Source: Brevundimonas intermedia (lineage in GTDB: Bacteria > Pseudomonadota > Alphaproteobacteria > Caulobacterales > Caulobacteraceae). Taken from it: 64,000 nucleotides of DNA. Shown here piece after piece: positions 8,840 to 18,510 of this stretch (position 1 is the stretch's first letter; each line of letters starts with the position of its first letter). The stretch covers positions 413,936 through 477,935 of the forward strand of contig NZ_BSFD01000011.1 in NCBI RefSeq assembly GCF_027922165.1, given 5' to 3'. Under the pieces are notes generated by a model. It saw only the letters and a list, made by a program, of their open reading frames with translations. It did no database searches and had not been told where the DNA came from. A program made the position numbers and the translations under genes.

Positions 8840-9831
8840 CAGCCCATCCGCGCCTGCTGGGCCTGGACCCGCCTCAGGTCCGCCAGCGCCCCGGCCAGCA
8901 CATCGGCCTTGTCCAGGTTCAGCCCCACCGCCCGCTCCGGCAAGGGCTGCAGCCGCTCCCACAGCTCGGCCCAACGGTTCCCCGCGCCGGCCGGACTGCT
9001 CAGGGCCCGCATCCGCACCGCCGCGATCAGCCGATCCATCAGGGTCTCGAACCGCTCCTGCCCCTCCGCGCCCCGGAACTTGTCGGCGATGGCCAGGGCC
9101 TCGGCCCGGTCCACATCCCCCTCGACCCAGCGCCGCGCCAACTGGTCCATCTCGAAGGTCGCCCCCGACGCCAGGGCCAGGGCCGCGCCCGGCGATCCGC
9201 CCGCCATGGCCGCCGCATGCTCGGCCTCCTCCGGCTCGGCTCCCGTCCGGTTCCGCACCAGGGCCTCCAGCCGCTCCGGCGTCCAGATGGGGAAGCTCAG
9301 CCGCCGACAGCGCGACCGGATCGTGGCCAGCAGCCGCCCCGGAGCATGGGTCACAAGGAACAGCACCCCCCGCTCGGGCGGCTCCTCCAGAACCTTCAGC
9401 AAGGCGTTGGCCGCATTGATGTTCAGGTCGTCCGCAGCATCGATGATCGCCACCCGGTGCTGGGCCTGGGACGGGCTCTTGGAAAAGAACTCGGGCAGGT
9501 CGCGCGACTGATCGACCGAGATCGACTTCTTGGTCTTGCCCCCCTCGACCAGCCGTTCCAGCACCAGCAGGTCCGGGTGGGATTGGGCCGAGATCAGCCG
9601 GCTGACCGGATCCTCCCGCCGCGCGCCCAGCGGACCACGCGCCGGATCGGCCGCCGCCCCCAGCAGCCGCCGTGCGGCGCGATAGGCGAAGGTCGCCTTG
9701 CCCGTCCCCTCGACCCCGCACAACAGCCAGGCGTGGTGCAGACGGCCCCGCTCCCAGGCGTCCAGAAAGGCCGCCTCCGCCGCAGCATCAGGGACTAGGT
9801 CGAACCGGTCGCGGGGGTGGTCGTCGCTCAC
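8839..9831 (-). CDS. holB: DNA polymerase III subunit delta prime
   Basis: About 330 residues. Delta prime of the clamp loader that places the beta clamp on primed DNA. The sequence shows a P-loop region GVEGTGKATFAYRAARRLL, SVDQSRDLPEFFSKSPSQ, the Walker B-equivalent VAIIDAADDLNINAANALLK, the EEPPERGVLFLVTHAP segment and the sensor/arginine SRCRRLSFP motif. I prefer the GTG at 9831, which forms a GTGA overlap with the tmk stop like its neighbours; an ATG at 9858 inside tmk adds nine residues. In many alphaproteobacteria metG lies between holB and tatD; it is not there in this genome. Confidence 0.92.
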   Translation of the reverse strand: MSDDHPRDRFDLVPDAAAEAAFLDAWERGRLHHAWLLCGVEGTGKATFAYRAARRLLGAAADPARGPLGARREDPVSRLISAQSHPDLLVLERLVEGGKTKKSISVDQSRDLPEFFSKSPSQAQHRVAIIDAADDLNINAANALLKVLEEPPERGVLFLVTHAPGRLLATIRSRCRRLSFPIWTPERLEALVRNRTGAEPEEAEHAAAMAGGSPGAALALASGATFEMDQLARRWVEGDVDRAEALAIADKFRGAEGQERFETLMDRLIAAVRMRALSSPAGAGNRWAELWERLQPLPERAVGLNLDKADVLAGALADLRRVQAQQARMG

Positions 9832-10460
9832 AGCAGCCGGTCCTGGACCGCCTGCCAAACCCGCGCCTCGACCTCGTCAAGCGATCCCACGGCGTCGATC
9901 AGCACGCACCGCTGTGGATTGGCCTCGACGATCCTCAGAAAGCCCTCGCGCAGTCGCTTATGGAACTCCAGCCCCTTGGACTCGAACCGGGTCTCGAACA
10001 GGCCGCGCCCGAACGCCCGCTCCAGTCCCACCTCGACCGGCAGGTCGAACACCAGAGTCAGATCCGGTTGGTCGGTCCCGACCACGCCCGCATCGATCTG
10101 TTCGATAAAGCCCTGGGCCACGCCCCCGCCCGCGCCCTGATAGGCCCGACTGCTATCGGCGAACCGGTCGCACACCACCCAGTCGCCGGCTTCCAGCGCC
10201 GGCCGGATGGTCCGCTCCAGATGGTCGGAGCGCGAGGCGTACATCAGCAAGGTCTCGGTCATGGCCGACCAGGGCTCTGCGTCGGTGGCCACGACCAGAT
10301 TGCGGATCACCTCCGCCCCCTTCGAACCGCCCGGCTCGCGGGTTCGCACCACCTGCCGATCCGCCAGCACGGTTTGCAGCCGCTCGACCAGCCGACCGAC
10401 CTGGGTCGACTTGCCGGCCCCCTCGCCGCCTTCGAAGCTTATGAATTTTCCACGGGTCAC
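9828..10460 (-). CDS. tmk: Thymidylate kinase
   Basis: 210 residues, normal length. Phosphorylates dTMP to dTDP in dTTP synthesis. The P-loop FEGGEGAGKSTQ is near the N terminus, REPGGSKGAE carries the substrate-binding arginine, and VVCDRFADSSRAYQGAG is the DR(Y/F) motif with the lid following. It lies between rlpA and holB in an order common in alphaproteobacteria, where dTTP supply and clamp-loader genes are co-transcribed. Its TGA overlaps the presumed GTG start of holB. Confidence 0.97.
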   Translation of the reverse strand: MTRGKFISFEGGEGAGKSTQVGRLVERLQTVLADRQVVRTREPGGSKGAEVIRNLVVATDAEPWSAMTETLLMYASRSDHLERTIRPALEAGDWVVCDRFADSSRAYQGAGGGVAQGFIEQIDAGVVGTDQPDLTLVFDLPVEVGLERAFGRGLFETRFESKGLEFHKRLREGFLRIVEANPQRCVLIDAVGSLDEVEARVWQAVQDRLL

Positions 10461-10497
10461 AGGCGCACAATGGCGACCGCGGCGCTGGAGGCAAGCC

Positions 10498-11331
10498 TTA
10501 GCCGCCGGATATCAACAGAGCGTCCGCATATCCGCGCGCCACGACCGCCTGACGGGCCGTCTCGGCCGCATTGGCGTCGATCCAGGGCCCGACCAGAACC
10601 CGATAACCGCCGCCGCTGGCGTCCACGGTCGCCCGCGCGCCCAGTCGGCCAGCGATTCGCCGCGCCGCCCCCTGATCCGAAAACGACCCGGCCTGCACCC
10701 AATAGGAGCCGCTTCCGCTCACCACCGCCGTCGCTTCGACGGGCGCAGTCTGGGGCGCGGGCTGATACGGCCTAGCGGTAGTGGATTGCGCCGGAGGCGG
10801 CGCCGCTTCGGCGCGAAGCACCGCCCCTCCGCCCAGCCTCGGCGCCCGCCCCAGGTAGCGAACCCGCACCCGGCCCACGCCCTGCCGCAGCATATCCAGT
10901 TCCTGCGCCGCCCCCCGCGACAGATCGATGATCCGACCATCGACGAACGGCCCGCGATCATTGACCCGCACGACGATCCGTCGCCCATTCTCCAGATTGG
11001 TGACTTCCACAAGACCCGGCAGCGGCAAGGTCTTGTGCGCCGCCGTCAGCTGGCTCATGTCGAACCGCTCGCCGGTCGAGGTCGGCCGCCCGTTGAAGGC
11101 GTCGCCATACCAGGAGGCCAGACCGACCTCCTCATAGTTCGGCTGTTCCTTGGGCGTGTACCACCGCCCGCGCACCTGATAGGGCCGCATCGTCCCCGAC
11201 ACGATCGGCGCCGGATCCTTGACCACCGGCACAGCCCCGCCGCCCCGCCCGCCGCTAAACGTCGAACAGGCCGCCAGCAGCGAGAACAGCCCCAAAGTCA
11301 GACCGCTCCGCACCCATTGTCCAACTCGCAT
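10498..11331 (-). CDS. rlpA: RlpA-family septal lytic transglycosylase lipoprotein with SPOR domain
   Basis: 277 residues. The signal peptide ends in a lipobox ([10 protein letters not shown]), predicting an outer-membrane lipoprotein. A double-psi beta-barrel domain follows: [41 protein letters not shown] and [22 protein letters not shown] carry the conserved RlpA residues. The C-terminal 70 or so residues ([24 protein letters not shown]) form a SPOR domain, which binds denuded glycan at division sites. In some relatives a D-alanyl-D-alanine carboxypeptidase gene lies between rlpA and tmk; here only 37 bases do. It probably trims septal peptidoglycan. Confidence 0.92.
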   Translation of the reverse strand: MRVGQWVRSGLTLGLFSLLAACSTFSGGRGGGAVPVVKDPAPIVSGTMRPYQVRGRWYTPKEQPNYEEVGLASWYGDAFNGRPTSTGERFDMSQLTAAHKTLPLPGLVEVTNLENGRRIVVRVNDRGPFVDGRIIDLSRGAAQELDMLRQGVGRVRVRYLGRAPRLGGGAVLRAEAAPPPAQSTTARPYQPAPQTAPVEATAVVSGSGSYWVQAGSFSDQGAARRIAGRLGARATVDASGGGYRVLVGPWIDANAAETARQAVVARGYADALLISGG

Positions 11332-11442
11332 CGGTACGCCTCGTCACAATCGTCCAAAAAAGAGGATGACCGAAGACATTTCCGCTTTGGTTAACGCCCC
11401 CTTCCCCTGCTATGGCGTCCGCCCGACCGGCGAGACCGGCAA

Positions 11443-11532
<90 letters not shown>

Positions 11533-11859
11533 GTTCTACTGTTTTCATTGAAGAAATACGCCATTCTTCGCTACACCCACCTACACACCCCCCTTTGACG
11601 TGAGTGATTGAAAGGCCGTTTCACGACCTTTCAAACGTGTTCATTTTGCCGAATCAGGCGTCGCCCGCAGTTGTTTTCACGCCCGAGCCGAGGCCGTCGT
11701 GGTTCGTATCGGAACGACGTCAGGCGGTTGGGTCAGTCGAAACATCTTCAGCCGATTGCATTTCTGGCGATTTCACCGCCCGCCCCGGTTTCCCAATCGT
11801 GCCGTACTGGAGCGCTCTACGTTGATCCTCAGGGCGATGGAGCGTCCCTGCTTAGGGCT
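11533..11859. other. Intergenic region downstream of tRNA-Ser
   Basis: Some 327 bases between the tRNA and the 3' end of the TonB receptor. No gene is convincing: a short plus-strand frame at 11604-11825 has no recognisable domain or ribosome site. It contains the hairpin at 11608-11634. No repeat of the tRNA 3' end is visible nearby that would mark an integration site. Confidence 0.5.
11608..11634. terminator. Strong hairpin, possible terminator
   Basis: TTGAAAGG (11608-11615) pairs perfectly with CCTTTCAA (11627-11634). After one C-A mismatch the stem continues CGT/ACG around a three-base loop. There is no long T tract on either strand, so it may end tRNA-Ser transcription or the minus-strand TonB receptor transcript, or be an RNA-stabilising stem. 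The pairing is directly visible; the role is inferred. Confidence 0.35.
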
Positions 11860-14277
11860 TCAGAACCGGCGCGACAGCGACAGCGACAGGTTTCGGGGTC
11901 GCTGCGGGGTGATCACCGTCTCCTTGCCGACCAAGAAAGGGTTGCCGTAGCCGAAGGTGTCGCCTGCCCCTCCGAACAGATTATCGAGGCGCAAAGTCGC
12001 GGACCACGCGCCCATATCCAGGTTGGCGGCCATTTCCGACGTCAGATAATCGCCCATCTCCGTCGTCGTCTCGGGCGTGAGTTGCTGGGTCGAGCGTCCC
12101 ACATAACCGACCGATCCACTCACCCAGCCGCTGCGTCCCCAAACGTTTCCCATATGGCGAAGGCTGGCGGCGACGAGGAATTTGGGGACGCCCGGCAGAT
12201 CGCTGTCCGTGACCAAGGGATAGCTGTCATCAGCGGCGGTCAAGTGCGGGTTGTTGGCCATCAGGTTGACGTCCATCCGCCAGGGACCGTCCCGCCAAGC
12301 GCCTTCGAATTCGAATCCGGTATTGCCGCCCGAGCCGATGTTTGCGGTGAAGGGCAAACCGTCTGCCGAGACCCGATCGGATTGAATGGATCGCCAGTCG
12401 ATGACGAAACTCGCCGCCCGAAGCAGAAGGCGGTCGTCATAGCCCCTCCAGCGCACGCCCGCCTCGTAACTTTGAAGACGATCAGGCCGAAACGTCCGAT
12501 AGGGCTGGGCCCCGCCCCCCGGCTCTCCATAGGCCTGGCCGAGCAGAACCCCGCCGTTGAAGCCGCCGACACGGTAACCCTCGCTCGCCTGCGCATAGAG
12601 AAACACCCCGTCGCGAAGCGCGTACTCCAAGACCGCTTTGGAGGATATCCCGTCATCGCGGCCTTCGCCCTGGAAGGCGTCGGTCGTAACGCCCCGCTGC
12701 TGGGCGAGCGTCTCGGACTCGGTCACCACATAGAAGTAACGTCCCCCCAGGATGAGCTTCAGCCTCGAGTTCGGCGCCCACGCCAGTTCTCCGAACAGCG
12801 CGCCCTCATCGGTCTCGTCACGTTTTCGGGTCGTGTAGAGGCGGGTTCCGGAGACGTATTCCAGAACATCCCCCGTGCGGGCGTGGGTGTAGTGCGAGCC
12901 GTAGACGCCCGCGAATCCACTAAAGGCGCCGATGGGATTGAATGCGGCGGACGCCTCCACGGCGAAGGCGCGGATGCTGTCCGCCTCGTCGTAGGCCAGT
13001 GAACCACTCCCGGCGCCGAACCGCGCCGAGGCGGAGGTTGCGTCGTAGCGTCGATCCAGATCATGCGCCTGGTAGGCGCTGCTCAACTTCAGCCTCCCCC
13101 AGTCGAACGTGCCGGTCGTGGTCAGCGACACGCCGTTGAAATCATTGTTGCTGGGCTCCCGGACCGCGAGCGAGCGCTCATAGGCGGGCTGGGATTCAAA
13201 CCCATACTGGCTGTCGTCGATGTTGAGGTTCTGGAACACCGTGCCCAGGCGGGCCTGCCAATCCCCGTTGATCCGCCAAAGAAGGGCGACCCGGGCGCCG
13301 CTGCGTAGGGTCCTGCCGGTATTGGTCAGGCCCAGGCCGGGGTCATCGACGACACCCTCCAGCACCTCTTCATAGACAACCGCGCGGAGCGCCAGCCGTT
13401 CGCGAACCAATGGCGCATTCACAACGAGGTCGATCGACTGCCCCGGGGCGGTGTCATCCGCGAAGGTGAGTCCGGCGGTGACATCCGTCTCATACACGTC
13501 CAGCTTCGGCGCGCGGCTGATCAGCTTCAGCACCCCTCCCATCGCGCCGGCTCCGTAAAGCGTGCCCTGCGGACCCCGCAAAAGCTCGACCCGCTCAAGA
13601 TCCACCAATCGCAGGTCCGGATCCGGTGCGTCATAGGTCAGGCGGGTGTCGTCCAGATAGAGACCGACCATGGCCTGCGTCTGGCCCGTCAGCGGACTGT
13701 CCGCCAGTCCCCTAACGAACAGCTTATTGCGGCCGGGCCCCAGGTTGGTGACCGTCAGCCCCGCCAATCGCGTCGCCAGCGCGGCCGTATCGCGACGCGA
13801 CGCGGCGTCAAACGCTTGACCATCGACAGCGGACAGAGCGTAGGGCGCGCTGCTCAGATCCATGTCGCGCTTGGTCGCCGTCACGACGACTTCATCAAGG
13901 AGCACGGAGGCGCCCGGCGACGGCAGCCGGGGCGGCGGGACCGCGGGGCGCGACGGACGTCTCGGTCGTGCCGGCGACGCGACGATCATATAGGTCTGCG
14001 CGTCGATGCGCCGGAAACCACACCGGCTTCCGTCCAACATGATTCGCAGCGCCGCATCGACCGTGTGGACGCCCCGAACTTCACGAGAGCGCCCGCAATT
14101 CGCTGCGGCGTCCGCGCCGATTGACACGCGAGCCTGGACGCCAAGCTGCACGACGGCGGCGGCCATGGGCTGGGCCGGTATGTCCAGCCGGTTCGGACCT
14201 TGAGCCAGGCTCGAGCCGACGCTGGAAATCCAGGCGGCGCCGGTCCACAGGATCGCGTTGCGGAGCTTCGCTCTCAT
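11860..14277 (-). CDS. TonB-dependent outer-membrane receptor with N-terminal STN signalling domain
   Basis: About 805 residues. The ATG at 14277 gives a signal peptide (MRAKLRNAILWTGAAW...SSLAQG); an upstream ATG would run into the fecR region. After the signal comes a secretin/TonB short N-terminal (STN) domain (LDIPAQPMAAAVVQLGVQ), which talks to a FecR-type anti-sigma factor. A TonB box-like VVVTATKRD follows, then the plug (LRGPQGTLYGAGAMGGVL) and a 22-strand-type barrel ending in aromatic phenylalanine (SLSRRF). Located 10 bases after fecR, it is the receptor of a FecI/FecR/FecA-like surface signalling unit. Ligand unknown: a ferric siderophore or other scarce nutrient is plausible but not shown. 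Confidence 0.93.
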   Translation of the reverse strand: MRAKLRNAILWTGAAWISSVGSSLAQGPNRLDIPAQPMAAAVVQLGVQARVSIGADAAANCGRSREVRGVHTVDAALRIMLDGSRCGFRRIDAQTYMIVASPARPRRPSRPAVPPPRLPSPGASVLLDEVVVTATKRDMDLSSAPYALSAVDGQAFDAASRRDTAALATRLAGLTVTNLGPGRNKLFVRGLADSPLTGQTQAMVGLYLDDTRLTYDAPDPDLRLVDLERVELLRGPQGTLYGAGAMGGVLKLISRAPKLDVYETDVTAGLTFADDTAPGQSIDLVVNAPLVRERLALRAVVYEEVLEGVVDDPGLGLTNTGRTLRSGARVALLWRINGDWQARLGTVFQNLNIDDSQYGFESQPAYERSLAVREPSNNDFNGVSLTTTGTFDWGRLKLSSAYQAHDLDRRYDATSASARFGAGSGSLAYDEADSIRAFAVEASAAFNPIGAFSGFAGVYGSHYTHARTGDVLEYVSGTRLYTTRKRDETDEGALFGELAWAPNSRLKLILGGRYFYVVTESETLAQQRGVTTDAFQGEGRDDGISSKAVLEYALRDGVFLYAQASEGYRVGGFNGGVLLGQAYGEPGGGAQPYRTFRPDRLQSYEAGVRWRGYDDRLLLRAASFVIDWRSIQSDRVSADGLPFTANIGSGGNTGFEFEGAWRDGPWRMDVNLMANNPHLTAADDSYPLVTDSDLPGVPKFLVAASLRHMGNVWGRSGWVSGSVGYVGRSTQQLTPETTTEMGDYLTSEMAANLDMGAWSATLRLDNLFGGAGDTFGYGNPFLVGKETVITPQRPRNLSLSLSRRF

Positions 14278-14287
14278 GGGCCGATGG

Positions 14288-15280
14288 TCACCGCGGTCTA
14301 AGTTCGATGACCCCGTCCCTGATCGAGGATGTGACAGGCAGGAAGGTCTCCAAGCGCCGCAGAGTCGACGCTTGATCGTCAAGAACCAACACGCCGGTAA
14401 AACGCACGGCTTCGGCGCCCCCGACCGCACGGACGGGCGTCGGATAGGCGCGGGACAGATCCGCCGCCACCTCGGACAGCGGCGTCCGGTCATAGACCAG
14501 GCGACGCGACTGCCAGGCGGCCGTCGTCACCGGACCTTCGGTGACAGCCAGCACGCCGTCCGTGTCTGCGCGCGCCAGCGTCTGGCCGGCCGTCAGTCGG
14601 ACCTTGTGGCCAGGATCGACGAGGTCGGAGACGCGCACGACGCCGCGCGCGACGCTCACCCGTGTCGTCTCCGCGTCGCGACGCACGTCGAAAGCCGTGC
14701 CGAGGACCTCGACCCGGCTTTGGCCTACGGTGACGAGAAACGGCCTGCTCACGTCATGGGCGACGTCGAAGGCCGCCTCGGCCGACCCCATGTCCACCAA
14801 ACGCGCCTTAGCCGTCAGGCGCACCGACAATCGAGAGGCGCCGTTCATGTTGATCGTGGAGCCGTCGGCGAGGCTTATGGTCTTCTGCTCACCCGGCGCG
14901 GTCACATAGACGACCGTCCGCCCCGCCAGGGTCGGGCCCACCAACAGGGCCATAACCAAGGCTGCGGCGACGGCCATAGCGGCCGCAACCCAAGGCCAGC
15001 GACGACGGGCGGCGCCGTTCCCGACGCGGACGAGCCAAGACTGCGTCAGAACCTTGGGCGCGGCGCGGACAAGGGCGGCGTCAAGAGCGGATCGGTCCTG
15101 ATCGAGCGCCGCCCACAAGGCCTCGGCCTCCGTGAGGGCCTCGGGGTGTTCCGGCGAAAGCGCAAGCCAGGCTTCCAGGGCGAGATAATCCGCCTCGGAG
15201 ACCTCGTCTCCGCCCAGCCGAACGATCCAGGCCGAAGCCTGGTCGATCACGGTCTGGGAATAGGTCTGGCGACGGGTCAT
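14288..15280 (-). CDS. FecR-family anti-sigma factor / signal transducer
   Basis: 330 residues. N-terminal cytoplasmic DUF4880-like segment (ASAWIVRLGGDEVSEADYLALEAWL), one transmembrane helix near residues 95-118 (VAAAMAVAAALVMALLVG), then the periplasmic FecR domain (TAPGEQKTISLADGSTINMNGAS) and a C-terminal STN-like segment (TPLSEVAADLSRAYPTPV). Such proteins hold an ECF sigma factor inactive until the loaded outer-membrane receptor signals through its STN domain. Both partners flank it: the sigma gene 91 bases upstream and the receptor 10 bases downstream. Confidence 0.93.
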   Translation of the reverse strand: MTRRQTYSQTVIDQASAWIVRLGGDEVSEADYLALEAWLALSPEHPEALTEAEALWAALDQDRSALDAALVRAAPKVLTQSWLVRVGNGAARRRWPWVAAAMAVAAALVMALLVGPTLAGRTVVYVTAPGEQKTISLADGSTINMNGASRLSVRLTAKARLVDMGSAEAAFDVAHDVSRPFLVTVGQSRVEVLGTAFDVRRDAETTRVSVARGVVRVSDLVDPGHKVRLTAGQTLARADTDGVLAVTEGPVTTAAWQSRRLVYDRTPLSEVAADLSRAYPTPVRAVGGAEAVRFTGVLVLDDQASTLRRLETFLPVTSSIRDGVIELRPR

Positions 15281-15371
15281 GCGGTTTCAGTCTGACGGAC
15301 GAGACGTCGCCCGGAACAAGAGACGCCGCGACGGGCGAAGTCCCACAACGAAAAATGGCGAAATCTCGACA

Positions 15372-15905
15372 TCATGGCCAGCCGACCTGTTGAAGAAGAC
15401 GCGCGAGCACGGCGCTGACGTATTTTTCAACCGAACTGCGCGACACGCCCATTCGCGCCGCGATCTCGGCATGCGTAAGACCTTCGATCTTGTGGAGCCG
15501 GAACGCGAGCCGCACATTGGGGTTCATCCCTTCCAGCGCCTGGGCGACTTGATCCAGTTTCAGCCGCGCCCAGGCCGCGTCCTCCGGCGAGGGCTGGTCT
15601 GCGACCGACATCCCGCCGATCGCGACGCCGCCGGCGTCCGACCAGGCCTGATCTCGCACGGCGGAACGCCGGCCTTTTCGAACCCCGTCGAGCATCAGAT
15701 TTCCGCCGATGCGGTAAAGGAAGGCGGCAGGGTTCTCGACCTCGGCCGCCGAGGTTTCGGTCATCGCCTCCAGCCGCACATAGATGTCCTGCACAATGTC
15801 CTCGGCCCTGTCCTCAGACCCTGTTCGCAGGGCGAAGAACCGGACAAGCGCGGGGCGGCGGTCAATATAGACGGAGACAAGTTCGGCTTTCGCGCTCAAC
15901 GCCAC
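15372..15905 (-). CDS. ECF sigma factor (FecI-like)
   Basis: 177 residues with the two-domain ECF layout. Sigma region 2 is RPALVRFFALRTGSEDRAEDIVQDIYVRL with NLMLDGVRKGRR as the region 2.4 part. Region 4 is GLTHAEIAARMGVSRSSVEKYVSAVL, a helix-turn-helix typical of the FecI branch. It is the first gene of the sigma/anti-sigma/receptor unit and should direct transcription of the receptor, and possibly its own gene, when FecR releases it. I cannot locate its target promoter with confidence. Confidence 0.94.
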   Translation of the reverse strand: MALSAKAELVSVYIDRRPALVRFFALRTGSEDRAEDIVQDIYVRLEAMTETSAAEVENPAAFLYRIGGNLMLDGVRKGRRSAVRDQAWSDAGGVAIGGMSVADQPSPEDAAWARLKLDQVAQALEGMNPNVRLAFRLHKIEGLTHAEIAARMGVSRSSVEKYVSAVLARLLQQVGWP

Positions 15906-16049
15906 GGGGCATGGACCTGATGATGTCGGACGCGCGACGGCTTCCAGCCTGTTTCGGATGCGTCGGCGGCGCGCGCAATGGGTTGGTCATTTTTTCCAAT
16001 CTTTTTTTTGGGATCACGTTGAGAGGGGCGGGAACCGGCAACGTCATTG

Positions 16050-16856
16050 ATGGAGCGCCAAGTTGCCGGCGCAGTCAGAACAAGTCCCAACGTGATGTAT
16101 CCAAGCGACCTGCGGCCCTCCCCCCACTCCGAGACCCTGGCTGCACGATCAGCCCACGGCGAACCCGGACCGAGGGGGCAAGACCCCCGTTCGACAGCCC
16201 TGTCGATCGTTCGGTCCGAACCCGAAGCCGCGACGGCGCCGCCGGACCCCCGTGACCTCAGACGTGTCCAACGGGTTCGCAAGGCCGTGCTCGCCGTCGC
16301 AATCCTGGCTTTCCTCCTTGTGGCGGCCGTGACCCGCCCGCTCCTGAACGAAGGAGCCTTGACCGGTCTTTTGCCGGGCATCGGCGTTCTGGCGCTCTTC
16401 ACCGCCATCATCGGCCGGGCGTGGTGTTCTCTCTATATAGGGGGCCGCAAGACCCGTGAGATCGTCGCCACGGGCCCCTATTCCATCAGCCGTAATCCAC
16501 TTTACGTCTTCAGCTTTTTGGCCGCCTTCGGCGTCGGCGCCCAGACCGGAAGCTTGGTCCTGGCCGCTGCGGCCGTAGGCCTCGCGGTGGTCATCCTCGG
16601 CGCAACGATACGACGGGAAGAGGCTTGGCTGTCTTCCGCCTTCGGTGAAGCCTATGGCGCTTACAGCGCTCGAACGCCCCGGTTTTGGCCGCGCTGGTCG
16701 GCTTGGCGGGATGACACCTTACTCGAAATCCGTCCCGCGCGCTTCGTGACGACGCTCCTCGACGGCGCCTTTATGCTCATGGCTGTTCCGGTGATGGCGG
16801 GGTTGGCCCGCGCGAGAGCCACGGGGATCGTGCCGACCTGGCTCGTCCTGCCTTGA
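16050..16856 (+). CDS. Isoprenylcysteine carboxyl methyltransferase / phospholipid methyltransferase-like membrane protein
   Basis: Up to 268 residues. After a low-complexity N terminus of about 75 residues come hydrophobic helices (VLAVAILAFLLVAAVTRPLL, LLPGIGVLALFTAIIGRAW), then the family motif VATGPYSISRNPLYVFSFL. Next is another helix pair and the RREEAWLSSAFGEAYGAYSARTPRFWP segment, which carries the conserved E-x2-L-x3-FG-x2-Y pattern of PEMT/ICMT enzymes. It should be an integral-membrane SAM-dependent methyltransferase; the acceptor is unknown. The start is uncertain: ATG at 16050, another ATG at 16095, TTG at 16047; homology only begins near residue 75. Confidence 0.75.
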   Translation: MERQVAGAVRTSPNVMYPSDLRPSPHSETLAARSAHGEPGPRGQDPRSTALSIVRSEPEAATAPPDPRDLRRVQRVRKAVLAVAILAFLLVAAVTRPLLNEGALTGLLPGIGVLALFTAIIGRAWCSLYIGGRKTREIVATGPYSISRNPLYVFSFLAAFGVGAQTGSLVLAAAAVGLAVVILGATIRREEAWLSSAFGEAYGAYSARTPRFWPRWSAWRDDTLLEIRPARFVTTLLDGAFMLMAVPVMAGLARARATGIVPTWLVLP

Positions 16857-17085
16857 CTGAACATCCACATTCTAACCGCCTGCCCCGCAGTCGAGCAGAT
16901 CTCGCCCAATCCTAGCGGAGCCCGGATCGCTCACGTCAGATCTGCCAGCGCCGCTGCCCTCTCTTTACCGATCCCGGACACAGCCGACGCCACGTGACCG
17001 TCCGTCTCCACGTCTTTCGCTCCTCCGATCCCTCGGAGCGGAACCGCCCCTCCAACAGCCTAAAACCAACAGCCAGGAGCTTATC

Positions 17086-17883
17086 GTGACCAAGACCCTC
17101 TTATCCCTCGCCCCGGTCCTCGCCGCCTCGGCGCTCGCCGCCTGCCAGACCACGCCGGCGGCGAACTCAGGCTATCTCTCCCAGTATGAGGACATGAATG
17201 CGCCGGGCCGCAACCTCAGCGCCAACGTGCGACAACGGCGTGATGACGCCGCGTCGGACGCCGTCACCAGCGTCTATATTGAGCCTGTTGTTCTGGGCCA
17301 GGGCGTCGGCGACCGTCTGAGCGCGACCGAACGGGCCATGGTCCTGCGCGAGGTGGACCGCCAAATCTGCTACGAGGTCAGCGAGCGCTTTACCGTCACG
17401 CCTGAGCCGACGCCCGACGCCGCCATCATTCGGACGGCCGTCGTACGGCTCCACCCGACCGGTCGGACCGGTTCGGCGGTCAGCGCCGCCGTCGGCTATT
17501 TCGTGCCGGTCATCAATCTGCGCGCGCCGACGACCACGGGGGGGATCGCTGTCGAATCGGAAATGCTGGAGGCGGGCACCCGTCGCCAGATCGCGGCCAT
17601 GTCCTGGGCGCGAAACGCCCAGTGGGTCGGTCGCGATTCGCCCTCCCTGTCGCGCGTCGGCGACGCACTGCAGATGGCCGAGCCTTTGGGCGATGCGGTC
17701 GGCGACGCCTTTTCCAGCAAGGCGCGCAAAGTGGTCGACATCCCGAACCCGGATCCCTGCCGGGCCTTCGGTCCACGCAGAGACCTCGCCCGCGGCGCGG
17801 CCGGCGCCGTCGTAGGTTTGGCCACAGGCCTTTATTCTCCTGAAGTCGCCGGAACGGGAGCCCGCAAAAACGCCGCTGACTGA
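17086..17883 (+). CDS. DUF3313-family lipoprotein
   Basis: 265 residues starting with GTG at 17086, preceded by an AGGAG ribosome site. The signal peptide ends in lipobox SALAACQ. The mature start SGYLSQYEDMNAPG matches the SG-[FY]-L-x-x-Y opening of DUF3313 lipoproteins, and VAVGYFVP-like and EMLEAGTRRQIAAM segments fit the same family. It is probably anchored to the inner face of the outer membrane. Function unknown. It stands alone between the methyltransferase and a small frame. Confidence 0.82.
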   Translation: MTKTLLSLAPVLAASALAACQTTPAANSGYLSQYEDMNAPGRNLSANVRQRRDDAASDAVTSVYIEPVVLGQGVGDRLSATERAMVLREVDRQICYEVSERFTVTPEPTPDAAIIRTAVVRLHPTGRTGSAVSAAVGYFVPVINLRAPTTTGGIAVESEMLEAGTRRQIAAMSWARNAQWVGRDSPSLSRVGDALQMAEPLGDAVGDAFSSKARKVVDIPNPDPCRAFGPRRDLARGAAGAVVGLATGLYSPEVAGTGARKNAAD

Positions 17884-17966
17884 TCCTAACCGGCGCGCCC
17901 CGGACCAACCGATCTTGGGCGCGCTCCCGTCTTGTTCGCTTCGCCGCTCATCCGAAAGGACAATCC

Positions 17967-18293
17967 ATGGCTCGCGCCGATCTAACCTCCGGCGACCAGC
18001 GGGGCGCAGCTCAAGAGTTGAACATCCTGCGGCGCCCCCGAAACGCCCTGGTCGTCGACTCCACTCGAAACGCTACACGACAGGCCGTTCGCAGTCTGGC
18101 CGCAAACGGGACCGTCGTTCATTTCATCTCCGACAAAGGCGCGCTCAACCGTCTGGTCGAGGAAATATGGGACGGTGGAGGGCGGATCCTGGCGGTCGAT
18201 GACGACGATCTCGATCATCGCCCTCTCGAGCGACTCGTTCAGGATACGGAACAGCGACTAGGCCCCATCGATCTCATCGTCGGCGCGCCCTGA
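17967..18293 (+). CDS. Small protein resembling the N-terminal half of a short-chain dehydrogenase
   Basis: 108 residues with a good ribosome site (GAAAGGA) 8 bases before ATG. The sequence alternates strand and helix like a Rossmann fold: NALVVDSTRNATRQAVRSLA, then VVHFISDKGALNRLVEEI, and the end RLGPIDLIVGAP recalls the GPIDVLVNNAG segment of SDR enzymes. The glycine-rich TGxxxGIG motif is replaced (DSTRNATRQ) and the catalytic YxxxK half is missing, so it cannot be a working dehydrogenase. It may be a degenerate remnant or a small protein of other function. Confidence 0.5.
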   Translation: MARADLTSGDQRGAAQELNILRRPRNALVVDSTRNATRQAVRSLAANGTVVHFISDKGALNRLVEEIWDGGGRILAVDDDDLDHRPLERLVQDTEQRLGPIDLIVGAP

Positions 18294-18510
18294 CGTTTGG
18301 ACGCGAGTTGTTTCCAGGCGACATCAGCGAGGCCGCCTGCCCTGTGGTTATAGGCTTCGAGGCAACGCCTCGGTTCACTGACGCAGGCGCGGTGCTCATA
18401 CCGCGCGCGATCGGCTGCCAAAGGGCTTCCGTCGACCGAGGCGGCTGGCGTCGCCGAGGCCTGGAGCCCTTCGACGCCAGCCGATCTGGCCATCGCGCAC
18501 AGGACCTGCG

